Of a stretch of 64,000 bases of DNA, positions 1 to 13,639 are shown one piece after another. Position numbers and translations under genes: made by a program. The stretch comes from Lepas anatifera (Eukaryota; Arthropoda; Thecostraca; Lepadidae), in the NCBI GenBank assembly GCA_034440635.1, contig JAOTON010001136.1, positions 926,001-990,000 on the forward strand, written 5' to 3'. The notes below the pieces were generated by a model. It saw nothing but the letters and a program-made list of their open reading frames with translations, was not told the origin of the DNA and searched no databases. How positions within the stretch are numbered: the stretch's first letter is position 1; the number at the start of each line of letters is the position of its first letter.

Positions 1-1244
1 CTCGGTTGATAAGCTGGTCCTGATCCGGTGACCTGATAGGTGTCTCTATTCCATGCCTATATCACACTTTATCTGGTACTGAGAAAAAGGAAACATTAAG
101 GGGCCGTTTTCTGATATGCACGCTTTATCACTCTTCATGAGATTTCTACCATCGATAAATTATGATCAGTCTAGACAACTAAACACATATGGAGTAGTGT
201 TATTGTTCTTTATATGCTTTGATATGTAGGAGTACGCTGGGAAAAACATAGTTTGGGAGGAACAAAATTTTCCAAAGCCCTCGGGAGGCTGCCTTACAAC
301 TAAGGGTCATTCATCATCATTTCAGCATGACAGCTCTTGATTTAAGGGGGGCGTGAGTTCCTAGCATCCACAACTTCGAATCACATATCCAGGGGCGTCG
401 CCAACGGAGGGGAGTCCAGGAGGGCCTCCTCTGCTCTCGCCCTGTTCTTGGAAAGTGTAGGGCCGGCCCACCACTTTTGGCTGAATATGTTTGTAAAAGG
501 TGTATTAAAATATTTAAGCTTCGGATTAAAGGAGATTATTTTTCAACTTCATATTTTCATGAGATTGTCACGCTGCTATTTAACCTTATTCCTGTAAGAG
601 GCAGATTCTGCCCAGCCTTGATGTTTTTACGGGGTATCTAAAAAAGTGAACATTATGCCTTTGATTTTTTTAATTTTCTTAGAACAGAATTGGGCAGATT
701 CCTCGAAGTATTAGAATCATATATTTACCAGAGGAAAAGTTTTCCTTGAGTTTAGGGAGGATCTATTTGCAAACCAATTATTATCGTGGCGGTGCGTTCT
801 TCGTTAAACAAAACCGTACGTAACAGTATTGAGAGCAGTTAGAATGTTTGAATGTTATGTTTGAATGTTTTTCAGGTGATAGGTCACTTACATTTCCATA
901 TAATTTTAGGAAAGACGTGGTTACAGAAACCAGAATTAAAGGTCCCAAATATACTTGGATTGCACTCTTGCAGAGTCAATAGACTGCCTACAGGACAGCC
1001 GGGAGGAACAAAAGTCACCACACCATGCTCATAACCACAGCTTATCTGATAGTAAGATGCAATATGCGTGCTCAGGTGTTAAAACTAAGGGGTTGCACGC
1101 ATGTGCAAGCGTATTGTAGTATATCAAGTGCAATGAATGGAGCAATCATTCGAGACCGAAAAGAGAAAAATTCATCCAAAGACGGATTAAACTGAAAAGA
1201 TCATATAAAATCCCTCCTACAGGTTTTACATGGGCGGATAAAGC
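1..1244. other. No gene recognised
   Basis: AT-rich non-coding sequence with a possible SINE fragment at about 235-300 and a MITE-end-like sequence at about 391. Short open frames show no recognisable features. The same holds for 1441-2068. Confidence 0.6.
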
Positions 1245-1440
1245 CGCCCCGGTTGCTCAGCTGGCAGAGCGTTGGGCTCCGGCCCGCTGCTCACGAACAT
1301 GCAGTGGCAGTGCAAGTCCAGGCCTGGGATCGGTTCCTCTGAGACACTCCGGGGTTCAATAGTTTACCCGACGTAGGTCGGCTGGCGACTTACTGGTGAG
1401 AGTGTGACCTGAGCGGGGCGGCCGTTCCTGTGCTTTGTGG
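1245..1440 (+). mobile_element. Possible tRNA-derived SINE
   Basis: ggttgctcagctggcagagc resembles a tRNA D-arm and A box, and a weak B box (GGGGTTCAATA) lies about 85 bp further on. It does not fold as a tRNA, so a SINE head is more likely than a gene. Confidence 0.4.
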
Positions 1441-2068
1441 AATGTTAACTTTGGCTTCTAAACCAAGCCCTCATTGTGGAAGTTGTTCGTTCAGGTGGTG
1501 GGGTCGGGGTCTCCGTGGTAAGTCACTTGATGACTTAAGTGAGACTCTGACTCCAAAAACCGATCTGGGAACAACTTGGACAAAATTTATAAAAAAGGTT
1601 TGACAATATATAATGCATCAATAGCCAAGGAACATTTGTAAATGTTTTTAGAAATTGTCAATATGCATCTTTCCCTACTACTTAGATTTCCTGTATCCGC
1701 CTCTTATATGCTCTTACATTCTACGATTTTTTCTGTCTGGAAGATGTGACGCAGTATCTGATGTTTTGTAATATACACAGCAAAAACCTGGTAAATAAAT
1801 ATTACCGTTTAGTCCTGACCCTGGATCCACCGTTCAATTTTGAATTTTTACGTATCTGAAATATATGACAATTTTACATCAATTCCCTGTCAATACAAAC
1901 TTTTTTTGTAAAAGTAAACAATAGGACCAAGTGTTGTGGAGAATCTAAGAAGTGGTGACCGATGTATATTTTACACGGCCCTGTCCACAATTTTTGCAAA
2001 TTTCGATTTTTGTTTTAGAAATGAAGTTCAGCGTGAGAAAAATCGAGTCAACTTTGAATTCTCAAAAT

Positions 2069-2630
2069 CAGAGGGCAATATTGTTTTTAGAACTTAGGAG
2101 GAGTGTAAATCCACCTTCCTTGACAGATATAGGGGTAGCTAGGAGTCTGACAGGAATAGTTTTAATACAATAGAATCGTTTCACCAACGCATCCGTATCA
2201 ATTATACAATGATTGTTATAATAGAGGGCTTTGATTGATTAATGATTAATATAATATAATATAATAATTGTTATTAAGAGGGCAATATTTTTTTAGAACT
2301 TGGGGAGTGTAAATCCACCTTCCTTGACAGATATAGGGGTAGCTAGGAGTCTGACAGGAATAGTGTTAATACAATAGAATCGTTTCACCAACGCATCCGT
2401 ATCAATTATACAATGATTGTTATAATAGAGGGCTTTGATTGATTAATGATTAATATAATATAATATAATAATTGTTATTAAGAGGGCAATATTTTTTTAG
2501 AACTTGGGGAGTGTAAATCCACCTTCCTTGACAGATATAGGGGTAGCTAGGAGTCTGACAGGAATGGTGGTAATATAATAGAATCATTTCACCAACGTAT
2601 CCGGATCAATTATGCAATGATTGTTGGGGC
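2069..2630 (+). repeat. Tandem repeat, unit about 204 bp, 2.7 copies
   Basis: Copies start near 2069, 2277 and 2481, each with agagggcaatatt, gggtagctaggagtctgaca and tgattgattaatgattaata. Copies 2 and 3 are almost identical; copy 3 is truncated and runs into a SINE-type sequence. Confidence 0.93.
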
Positions 2631-2740
2631 TTAACGACAAACCAACTGCCAAGGTTATACGGCGTAGCCAACCAACTCCCACCCTGTTGGGAGGAATTCG
2701 GGGATCAAATCAACTTGGCTCGGCTGGGACCCAATTTTAA
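2626..2740 (-). mobile_element. Partial copy of the same SINE
   Basis: Matches the body and tail of the 7046-7209 SINE (accaactgccaaggttatac, tgttgggagg) but lacks the tRNA-like head. Confidence 0.6.
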
Positions 2741-5700
2741 ATCTGCAAGTCTGTGTACCTTTTATGTTTTTGTTTCAATCTCTTTGTTATGGGCGCAAAA
2801 TGACCGTTGCAGTCGGCCTGACCCTAAACACCAATTAATATTACTTCAGCCTGGTGCCTGTGACTCAGAAAGCTATGATTTTATCAACTGAACCACTCAT
2901 CCCCTGTATCCAGATCAATAAACACAAAGAAAAATAGGCATACGTTTCCACCGTTAGGTCTGGCCTCATCGCCTGAAACTCCGCGGCCATGTCCCTGCAC
3001 ATACCGACGGCTCGCGGCATGCGCCGGAAAGGCGACCTTGTTCAGACTTGTACTGCGTGAGTGGCGTGCCTCACGCGCTTCAGATGGCCGTCGCGGACTG
3101 CCAACCGCGCACTGTGACAGGTACGGCTTCTGGACTAAATGTCTTGTATCGTAGACATATTTTTTGTGAACATGTTTCAGTACGGGGAGTCTAGCGTCGA
3201 AGATCTTTGCATAGACCATTTTTGTGCACAGCGTTGTTTTGTACCTATAACCACGCATATTTTGCGTTGTGTATTCATGTCCATGGATCTTCAATGACAC
3301 ATTCTTATGTCTTATGGTCTCATATAGAGCCAAGATGTGAAGTTAGGGTTATGTTACCTTACATGTTCCCTTACATCTGCCAAGGGTTAGCATGAGGTCA
3401 GGTCAGATCGTATCATATATAGAAAACCAAATTAGTTTGGGCTACGCCAGTGCGAAATTGTAGAAAACTGCGCGTGAAGCACAAACATGACGATTGTTAT
3501 AGTATCAAGCATTCGAAACTTTCAACCCACCAACTGGTATAGGGTGGATGTTTAACATACAATCAGAAGCATTTGCATGTGCATGTTGATATTCTGCTGC
3601 CCCGACCGCGGCGGCTCTGCGCCTCAGCCAGGCATCGGACGCTTCTCCGACAGCCATAAAACGCCGTTGTTATGTCGGCGGCTGTGTGTATAGAGTAGCC
3701 GCAGGCCCCACTGCCAAACTGGACCCATCCGGTCATGCCCCGGTACCATGGGAACCCGTACCGCCCTCGGACGCAACGGTACGGCCGGGACCTCGGCGCG
3801 CGGCGGCGGGTCGACCGTGCAACCGTCCGCTGCCGGGCCGCGATGCCGGACGCCTTCCGAATCAGAGCTGCAAGATGAAGGACCTTCCATGGTGTTTACA
3901 ATGCATTGGAGATTTCAAGATGGCCTGGTATAGAATTCATGTTCAAAACACGCAGTTTAATTAGGTATAGTGGATTAGTTTTGGCAGAGTTCTCACTAGG
4001 TGGAAAGGGATGGTGAAAATGATTATCCATATTAATAATGTAATAATAATAAAAATTATGTAAATTTATCATTTGCCTTTGACTCGTTTTTGCTTGAAAG
4101 TGTGTCAGAATTTGCATTCGTCAGCGGCAGATAATGGTCATTTTTACTACAATATGACTCATACGATAAGCTGTGCTTAATTTTTGCGTTCTATATATTT
4201 CTACAGCTTTGTTTCAGCGCTTGCACAATATCCAACTCTCGCCGGGCAGCGATCCCGCCTGCGCCTTTGATGGCGTGCTGTGAGCGCTACAGACGTGAGA
4301 CACAGCGAGTTTCCGGGCCCGCACAGGCAGCTGGTGTCGGTGCGTCCAGTTCTACCGTGGGAACTGTGCCACTGCAGCAGCTTACACGCCTGCTGCGCCG
4401 CTCCGAGTTATCTGCCACCGGTCGCAACGCTGTGCCTTCTGCACTTTGTCACACCCGTTCATGCTATAAGCGTGGGTCCTTCAACATCTTTCGCTGCTCA
4501 TCTGAAAGCTGCTAGACTTGCTGGAAGCGATTGATAGCAAATTAGTGCTTGCCCAGCAGCGGGCTTAGCCGATTGGCAGGTGTATGTGTAAGTGTATGAA
4601 CATACATACATACCAATCCACGGTCCGTCCTTTGTTCGCCTGATATCGGCCTGGCTTTTTCCGCGGATAGGTAAAATCACAGAATCAGCACCGTGGCCAG
4701 CAGCCATAACGCCTATTGCGCGTGGCGTGGCACGCTTGGGCCTGGGACAATAGGCGGCCAATTGCCTGGGCCCTGGGCAGCTTCCTGATGTAACAACGGA
4801 CGTGCTGACTTCACCTGCGTATAGGCCTCTCTGAAATAGCTGAGCCCCAATTACCTGCCTGCCTTCCGACGCCTCGTAATCAACGTGCGTGAGGGAATGT
4901 GACTCCGGAACTGGAAACAGGCAGTCTCGCAGTACCTACTGCTGCGTCCAGGCGGATCAAGGGGGAATGTTTCCCATAGACTTTGGAATGTGATTTGGTC
5001 CTCCTCCAATGATCTTACAACCTTGGAGTTTGGAAATTGGCTGACAGAACATATTTGTTCTCAGCCATTGAGTTCCCGGCTAGCAGTGTAACTAGTTGCT
5101 GATGGTATCAGGTAACGACATTGGTGGGTGGATGGCTCCAGTTAGCTGGACCGTGTTAGCTGGACAGAGTCCCACTGAGCTGCCAAAACGTGGACCTCCA
5201 CACCGCTCGCGGGGCCGTGCCGGCGTGTGCGTCTGTGCTCCCCTGACAAAACCCTGTATCCGCGCAGGCATTCTCACGCCTCCTCTATTTTTCCGCCTGC
5301 AATGGAAACGTTCCAGGTAAAGAATCACGCGTGTGATAGACGGCAAAAACTCGCTGGGGTTCCAGCTGCTAATGCTATACGGCGCCGGCCCCCACCCCGT
5401 TCTGAATGGAATTTTGGGCATCAGGTCTAACTTTTTCAGAACCCGTTGGGACCTTGACCTGGGTGCTGCTTCTCAACAGACAGGTGTAATATTCCTGAAG
5501 CCACTCATCTTGATCACAGAGGTGTAAGGGGCCACGATCAGTACATCCACAATCATATCTCGTGCACACGCCATGGCGTGGAGAGTTGCATTGCCTCTGT
5601 GCGGAGACACTGATGTGCCCCCAGTTCCCACGCCTTTCGACCCGGGCGCGTGCAGCGCCCGCGAGGGTCAGCCGCGGCCAGGGCCACTGGGCCAGGGCGT

Positions 5701-6039
5701 GCTCATTGCTCAGGGCCATGGTACACCGGCTCCTCAATGCTAGAGTCTGACCTTTGAAATAGTGACAGAGGCTTCTAAATACACTTAACGCAAGCTGGTG
5801 GGGAATGGGTATTGCATACCTACGCACCTACCCTCGGCCATTGGCGGACGCAGGGGGGCATTCCGGCCATGACCCCCCCAAGCACTGGAGGGGGGGCAAA
5901 CTATCTTTTGCCCCCCCAAACGCCGGAGAAATATTTAAAAAAGGTGTTTACACTAGGTCTGTGGAGCAAAAAAATATTCGCTCCCACCCCCCCCCAGGAG
6001 GAGAGGCAGACACGAGTTTGGCCCCTCCCAAAACTCGGG
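2741..6039. other. No gene recognised; GC-rich islands
   Basis: GC-rich patches at 3600-3860 and 4240-4480 give overlapping open frames on both strands without a preferred frame. 5850-6039 is C/G-homopolymer-rich repeat sequence. Confidence 0.55.
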
Positions 6040-6560
6040 CCTGCGTCCACCCCTGCCCTCGGCCCCCTTCAAGGTTTTTCGCAGGGCGCCAAAAACAAGC
6101 GCCGTCTTACTTGGCATGCTTGTTGCCTGATATCTCTTGCAGCTTCTAACACAATTATAATTCCTGTTTGTATAAGGTCAGGTTATTAGTCTGGGTCAAT
6201 TGACCTAATCTCAATAAATGTTGGTACGCCCAAAAATGGAGCAACAGTAAGGACAGACTTCATATTTAGATTGGAAGTTCTGTCACAGAATAATATCAGC
6301 CAGAACAACAATTTTTGCAACGTGATTTTTAATATCGATGACCTAGGATTAGGGCAGGGTCATGAACTCTCCCTTGGAAATGCACGGGCAAATCTATTTA
6401 GATTCGCTTCTTCCCACGAAATGGTGCTAGAGCGCCTATTTTGAGGTCATCGCGTTGGGCTTGTTTCGGCAGTTTGAATGAGTTGCATCGTGACCTACGA
6501 TGGTCCTGACTTTAGGTCAGGCCAAGTCAAGTCGGTTTTAGTATTGGACCTGAAAAGGTC
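6040..6560 (+). repeat. AGGTCA-rich interspersed repeat, copy 1
   Basis: Diverged relative of 13640-14160, preceded by a C-rich stretch (5850-6060). Open frames here are short and mutually inconsistent. Confidence 0.5.
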
Positions 6561-9500
6561 AAAAGATACATCAATCGATCGCCCTAAACGAGAGGATACC
6601 AGTGGTAATTGTATATGTGCTATAGCTCCACTTTGTAAGCCGTTACAACACACAACGTAAATTGATATTGGATGCCTATGACAACATACCTGCATTGGTC
6701 CCTAGGCTTCTCTGACTTCAAAACTGACCTGACGAAGATTGAATAAGCCATTGTATATAGAAATTAAGATGGGTTATTTAGCGGCGCCCTCCGCTTCTCG
6801 CTACCTAGCATAGTTGCAGGTACCGTGGTGGGCAGGGGGAGGTAGGCCTCCGTACCGGGGAAGGTGGAGCAGATCCCCTTATCGGCGCGCACTACAATCC
6901 AGCGTGTGATCGTTGATGCTGGACCTTCAGATTCATCTGGGTGTATTAACCCGCGAGGCTCTTGTCATTGTCAGCAACATCAGCAACATCAACATTGTCA
7001 GCAAAAATGTGGTGCATAAAAATTAAGATAACAATACTAATTGCTGGGGTTTAACGCCGCACCAACTACCAAGGTTGTACGGAGTCACCAACTCTCACCC
7101 TGCTGGGAGCGATTTGGGGGATCATATCGACTTATTTATAGGCTCCGGCGGGACTTGAAATGGGGACCGGTAGCTTAGTAGACAGACGCACTATCCACTA
7201 AGCCACCCATCGCTTGGACAGCTCAATGAACTGGTTTGGATATAAACATGAAGATAACTACCAGTTAAACAAATAATTTGAAGGTTTCTCGATTCAACAT
7301 GCGTGATGTCTTGGAAAGTTACGAGCAATAGAGAGAGGAAATCAGCCTCTGTGCTATCTCAGCGGTCATGCGTGTAGTGGTTAAGCAACCCAAAGAATCG
7401 ATTACGAGACGCGCCGGAATGTAATGCCGGACGAAATTTTTCAAGCGAAATTTATTTGATCGCTATCTATTTTGTTTTAATATAAGCCGATTCAGTTTTC
7501 AAAAGTATGCCGGCAAAAGGTATCACATAGATGTGCGAGTCGCCGCCTGCCAACATGTCTTGGAATAGCAATAGACACCCCTAGACAAAGTCCCCGTTAC
7601 AGCATTGATCACTAAGATTGCGGATACAGCCGGTACCAGAACCAAAAGCGCGACAGTAGTGGCAGCTGCGCTGGTTTTTCCGCCGCCAGTCTGGGTGCCG
7701 ATATCCGGTTAGTGACGCCTCACGCTCAGGGACATGGCCGGGATCTGGCAGCCACGCCGCTATCTCGCCGCTGCCATTTTCACTTCGCGCCTGGTGTCAT
7801 ATATATGGGTGTGATGGTTCTGCTGAATGAATTATTCCAGTGTGGTCCATGACAGAAAGGTAGGCCACCCAGACGTGAAGGGGAGGGGCCTGCACCAAAA
7901 GTGGTGATTCAGAGGAAAATTACCTGCGGCTCACACCGTGGGAAACAATGGCGTCTGTTCGACAAGACTGATTGGACCTACTTGCCAGTGATGGCGTTAT
8001 TGATAGCTTCACAGTACTGTGGGTCTTGGTCGGGTAGGCGGAACAGGCTGGTATATTGCAACCATTCAGACTCCGATGAAACTGGGTTGAAGAATGTTGT
8101 GTCAGAACTCACATATCTATTTATTCCTCGCCCCATGCACGGCCTCTATGCTAGCTGCAGCCAGACAAAGTCAGTGTTTGAAACTAACATGACTGACTCA
8201 CTACACTGCCGCAATGGCATATGGTCTTCATGTAAGCAAACAAGGGAAAGGCGATCGTTTTCCTGGCATGCGTTGTGAGACCACAAAGCTGGCGTGACGC
8301 CTTTCGGGACTTCCAGCCTGGTTCTCTCGGGAGCGTGGGCATGTAGATACAGGCTCCTGGAGCACGCTGAACCACAGACGAGCACACCTTTACCTTTCCA
8401 TCCTCCTTCGTAGAGGTGCTTCACGCCCACTGTAGATGAGTGGGTCTTGAATGCGCTTAAGGCGCTCAGGGTAGCACAAAGAATTATCAATTAGGGTTGC
8501 CGGAACCTCTAATGATGATTGACGGTGCCTCTAATGTCATCATCACCTGATTTGACCATACACGCGACTCCAAAATACGCATCTAGTCCGATAGTTTGAC
8601 GGGGGTCTTAGCGGACGCAGGAAAAATTTCAGTCTGTATCAACGACGGGAGTTAGGTGCATATTTGACTATAGATTACACACCATTCTGGGACCACAGTT
8701 ACAAATCGCATTAAATAGGAATGAAAGTAGCTGTGGCGCCGCTCGGTCGCTTCTCACACGTAACGACTTGGGTGTAGTTAGCCCCCAGTGGCTGGGCGTT
8801 GAAGCGCAGTCTTTGAATCGGGGGTGACTTCATGGCGGAAGCGTAACGCCGCGTGACGTAACGCTCGCAACAATGAGGCCTGCCAGCCACAAATGCACCG
8901 ATTCATCCACTAGCAAGCGATACCGTTCACTCGCTGATGCAAACATGGTAGGTATGGGGCTTTCAAAAATGGGTTCGAGCGCAGAACTGTGATGGTAAAG
9001 CTTAAGTTCGTTTGTGATGAAAGTCTTCCTGTAAAGATAACCCTTAAATTCGATCCTAAAAAATCAAACGTTATTAAAAATTGGAAACTTAGAAACTGGT
9101 GAAGCAGAATAAAGGAGGAGCACAGGAACAGCGGCATGCCTTTTTCTCATATTGTCTCCACAATTGCATATCAATGTCCACAACAAATTGTGTTGGCTTT
9201 TCATTCGACGTGACAAGCTGCTGGAAACAAAGCGGAGCGTGGTATCTACTACAGTCGCCGCTTTGTCCTGTCACCTGATCTCAGTGGATGGTGGAAGTGA
9301 AATGTCGACTGTCGCCGTCAACTAGCCCCGCGCGACAGATGCTGCCCACTCGACGGCGGGTCGACCTCACCCAGGTACCGGCAAAACAGCTCTGTATCCC
9401 GATCCGCTTGGCTGGAGCTCAGATCAGGCTCAGTTGGCAGCTGTCACTTTCACCATCATCTGGTGCACGGTGACGCTGACGTTTCACAGCCTGCTGTGAC

Positions 9501-9939
9501 GGCGGGTCGGCGACCTCGACCGAGAGCGAGACCGGCGGTGGTGGCGGCGCTCCCGCCCCAGTTGGTGACCTTCCCTCCGCTCCCGGGAGCCGCGCTCGTG
9601 CTGCTGCGCCACGGAGAGGTCACGCTGTTGCGTGACACGCTTTCTGCAATGGGAATACAATCCGAGACCTACGGTCAGCGTTCAGCAGCGTTGCAAGAAA
9701 TGTGTGGAGGGGGCCGCACCGTTGACCACCTAGCCACGTCAGGTGCAGATGGGCTTTATCATGGGAAAAGCCGCCCAAAGGCGGGCACGGCCGAGTGGAC
9801 AGCCTGGCCACACCAGTGCCGGTGTGTAGGTGTGCACAAAGGGCATCGGCACATGTCTGCTCAAACCTGCTGTGGTAAAACGTCTCTTTCTTCGAGTTAT
9901 ATCCTGATTTTGGCAACCTCAGTTGAGTAGGAAAAATGA
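6561..9939. other. No gene recognised apart from the SINE at 7046-7209
   Basis: Low-copy or decayed sequence. A GC-rich patch at 9470-9620 is open on both strands but has no recognisable motif. Confidence 0.55.
7046..7209 (-). mobile_element. tRNA-derived SINE
   Basis: Read on the minus strand it begins gggtggcttagtggatagtg, a good RNA polymerase III A box, followed by a B-box-like TTTCAAGTCCC, an unrelated body, and a tail ending in gcggcgttaaacccc. The GTTAAACCCC tail is typical of invertebrate SINE families. Confidence 0.7.
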
Positions 9940-10140
9940 CTTATATGGGCTTAGAAACGACGTCATAACTCGTTGACTTGGCCTCACCTGCTGTCAACTT
10001 TTGGTCATAAGTTGTCAAAAGGATTACCCCAGTTTCATCTGAAGCGATGCGTCTGTCATTGATAAAGGGTTTGGAAGCATTCGCGAAAAATCGACGGGTT
10101 CCATTCACGAACCCCCAAGCGGTGAGGGGTAATTTTAGGA
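9940..10140 (+). repeat. Interspersed repeat, module shared with the inverted-repeat element
   Basis: Contains cataactcgttgac, ggtcataagttgt and gcattcgcgaaaaatc, also found in diverged form at 12115-12370 (inverted), 14575-14800 and 15410-15640. Confidence 0.6.
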
Positions 10141-10904
10141 ATTCCTGTAAAAGTAGCAGTGCGGTGGCCTTATATATCACGCACACGGAAATAATATTTT
10201 ACTGTGTAATGGAGAAGCTGGATGTTCGGGGGGCAGTGTGAATTTCGGGTGGAAGGGATAGATACAAAGATGGTGTCTGACAAGGTGGTGAGGTGACTTG
10301 TGAGTATCCGACTAGAATAGGTAAGATTTCCTTGTATACTCTTATCTTTATCTTCTATTTTCAATAACTCACAGTTTCTTTTATTCTATTAAATCTGTCT
10401 ATGACATGCTGACTAAAAATCCATAAAGCCAAAGACGTGATAAAAAAACTCGAGCTGAAAATCAGGTAGAAATGTCGAGAATGTGTTGACATTTTTCCCT
10501 TTCGAACTCTTAGCGCGTCAACTTGGCTCTGATGCGCGACTTTTGCCACAGTCATTTTACGGTGGTTTGCAAACCTCCAGAACCCAAAACTTCTGGTATT
10601 TATGAAAACTGGTGCTCTTGAGGTAGCTGATAAGAGATGATCAGTGAGATGACCTTAGCTATGCCTAGGCTATAGACAAGGCCGTGTGTACAGAGAAGCG
10701 AAATCATGTTTCGGTGCAATAGCTGTTTTAATGCGTGAAATACCAGATTTCCAGCATCTGTTAATGTCACAGCATTAGAAAAATCTGTAGGCAATAATAC
10801 CTACAGCCCTTTGTAGTTAACTGGAAAAGGGACAATCAGGTACCACAGCATCCGTCTATGACGTCTATGAGAATTCAGAAGAGTTTACCGTCAATTTTGC
10901 TGGA

Positions 10905-11600
10905 AATTCGGAACAACTCGTCCACCATGACTTCATCGCACATTTATGGAGTTCTTATTTGAAGGAGTTGAAGCGCAACCTTGCGCCAGGTGATGCCATC
11001 GTGATAGGAGATGTAGCTGAGAATTATGCAATGGTGACGCACGATGGCATTGAGTCACAGCATTATAAAAATCTGCAGGCAATAATACAGCCCTTTGTAG
11101 TTAATTGGAAAAGGGACGATAGTACCACATTTTTCTTATCCAGCAGTGCCAGAATGCCTCAGGCACAATACTGTTGCCGTTCATATGTTTCAAAGTGGTT
11201 TGATCAAGCAAATCGAAAATAATATCGAAATGATGCCCGTGAGTATCCATTGCTTCTCTGATGGGCGCGCTGCTCAATATAATAACCTAAAATTTGTAAA
11301 GATACCACTTCATCGTCAATACTTTGCTATTGATGCAGAATAACATTATTTTGCGACATCACATGGCAAGTGTCCTTGTGATGGTGTCGAAGGCTCGCTG
11401 AAAGGAAAAGCAACAAAAACGAGCCTTAAAAAACTATCATCGAAACGCCTCTGCAGCTAATTGAATTATCAAGTGAGCAAGAAGGGAGAGACCGCTGTAT
11501 AATTTTCCCAACACGGTGACTATTCAAAGGAAAAATAACCACTTAAAGACAGATTTTCTTTTGTTCGAACAATACCAGACACCAGAAAATTCATACTGTG
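10905..11600 (+). pseudogene. Decayed transposon-type coding fragment
   Basis: Several frames give pieces of one protein: ELKRNLAPGDAIVIGDVAENY (10962 on), then SIHCFSDGRAAQYNNLKF (11250 on), a TAA at 11341, then HYFATSHGKCPCDGV (about 11345 on). The combination of an FSDG-A-QY-N segment and a downstream FATSHGK-PCDG segment is one I associate with multicopy uncharacterised transposon-like proteins of arthropods and cnidarians; the exact family name is not certain. At least one stop and one frame change make it non-functional. A partial second copy of its atctg-aggcaataatac stretch lies at 10783-10840. Confidence 0.5.
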
Positions 11601-11698
11601 TGTCCCTCGGGCCCAGGAACCGCTATCTTGTCCCCTTTTTCTGGAAGTGAGCAGCGGAAAAAATGAAAGTGACAATATGTCATCATAGAACTAGCTCA

Positions 11699-11700
<2 letters not shown>

Positions 11701-11745
<45 letters not shown>
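11701..11745 (+). repeat. (TA)n microsatellite at the left edge of the inverted-repeat element
   Basis: An uninterrupted TA run. A short ATATATAT remnant is found at the other edge (16030-16038), so the element probably inserted into this microsatellite. Confidence 0.95.
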
Positions 11746-11748
<3 letters not shown>

Positions 11749-11779
11749 ACAGGCAGGGTGAAGAACCAGGCATTCTACA

Positions 11780-11945
11780 GAATGCCTAGGCATTCTGCAG
11801 ATTGCCCAGCCAGTTTGGCATTCTGCAGAATGCCTAGGCAATCTGCAAAATGCCTAGGCAATCTGCAGATTGCCAGAAGCGTCTGGGCATTCTGAAGAAT
11901 GCCTAGGCATTCTGCAGAATGCCTAAATTTTAGGCATTCTTCAAA
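11780..11945 (+). repeat. Subterminal palindrome cluster, left arm
   Basis: Tandem self-complementary units of the form aggcattctgcagaatgcct, centred on CTGCAG and separated by CTAGG. They should form strong hairpins; clustered subterminal repeats are often transposase-binding sites. Confidence 0.85.
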
Positions 11946-13639
11946 CTGCCTAACGCAATTTGCTCAGATAAGCATCCAATCAGGCAGTTATTCGCTACCA
12001 AACAATCTATTTCATCTCGCCCAGTGTTCCAAACACTCCACAGGCCAGGAATCGCTTTATGGAGCCTGTGGTTCCCAGTTACCGTTTCCAAAAATACATA
12101 GGTTTTGTGACTAATTTCTTTGATCAGATACACATTCGGTATTTTGATTTATACTGAGCAATTTTACCGCTGGTGGGTCCGATTCGACCTCCCTTGGTTT
12201 TTCGCAAATGCTTCCGATTCAATTTAAGTGAGAGCCTCGTCACTTTGCACTGCACACCTCCAGAGTAATTGACTCCACAACATATGACCAAAATTGGCAT
12301 AGAGCAGGCCAGGTCAACGAGTTTTGAAGACATTTCGAAACCCATGTAAGACGATTATAGTATTCCAAAATGAGGCTGACAAAACCAGGGCTTATAGAAG
12401 AGCCTGATCTCGGCTTATAGAAGAGCCTGATCAAGTTTATAAGTGTATATTATTTGTTAATTAAAGTTATATTATGTATATTATATTATGCGAAACCTGT
12501 TAAAAGAACAAATCAGCATGCTGACATCCATTGTGAGGTCAGGTCAATAAAAAAGGTCACCAAAGGTCCCCAAAGGTCATGGTATTGGAGTTGTTAGTGT
12601 CTATAACTTTTGAACAAGATACGATACTTCAATAAATTTGGCATCATAGTGACGAGCATGACGCAAGGAATCAAATGATGTGCAGCATGATTCTTAAAGG
12701 TCATTAATTGGCCTTGACCTGAGATCAAATTTTGTTAATCTTGACCTGAGACCAGGGTCGCGGTGGGACCTTTCAAGGTCATGTTGCATATCATCTGAAT
12801 TAATGGGTCAAAACGAACACATTGATGCCTTTGACGTTGTTCTAGGTCTAATGGTTCCCGAACTACAAAGGGTTTCCTAAATGGGACAAATTTGACCCGT
12901 ATTTGCCTTCTGTGACGTCACGGGTCAATGGATATGGTTCAAAGCTCGTCTTTGGAGCTGTTTTTTTATTTTTCCTTTCCCAGGTGGCCACGACGATTAT
13001 GGACATCGTTGATCAGGTGGTGGCATAGATCACTGTCTTTTACGGCTTCCAGATCCGAATCCTTTTGTCAGTTTTACCTCAACACCAATTTTTTTCAGCA
13101 AGTACTTTTTTAATCTTGCTTAGTGCTTCTTTTTATAGGGTACCCCATACTCCTGTTCGTCCCGCAGATCGTGAAAAATGTATGCGTGCTTGTCATTTGC
13201 TAGCATTGGTGTGTTCGCTGATTTTTCTGGTTTCGCACGTCGAGAGGGCTTTCGAATCTCACACGAGACATGATGCTGAAAATTTGAGATCTAAACAATT
13301 ATTTGTACGTTTTTCTCCAATGGTAAATTGCAAACATTGTAAATTTTGTGGAACGGTTAGCAGCCTACCAGAAATATCTTAGTTTTGCAATGCTAAATAT
13401 TTATAACATATTCAGTACACCAATGTTTGCTGGCCACACATTTCTTTTCAGGATAGTTTAAAATCCGTGTAGAGTGATGCTTTCGAAGGGTTGCGTCTTC
13501 GAAACTTACCTGAAAAATTTTACTTTTAAAAAAATTTGTTTCATCATATCTAGTCAGAGTATCTAAATGTTTCAGAAAAAAATAATTTTGGGGATTTTCG
13601 TGGCAAATTTCAAAAAAATTATTCAGCTTAACACGCGCG

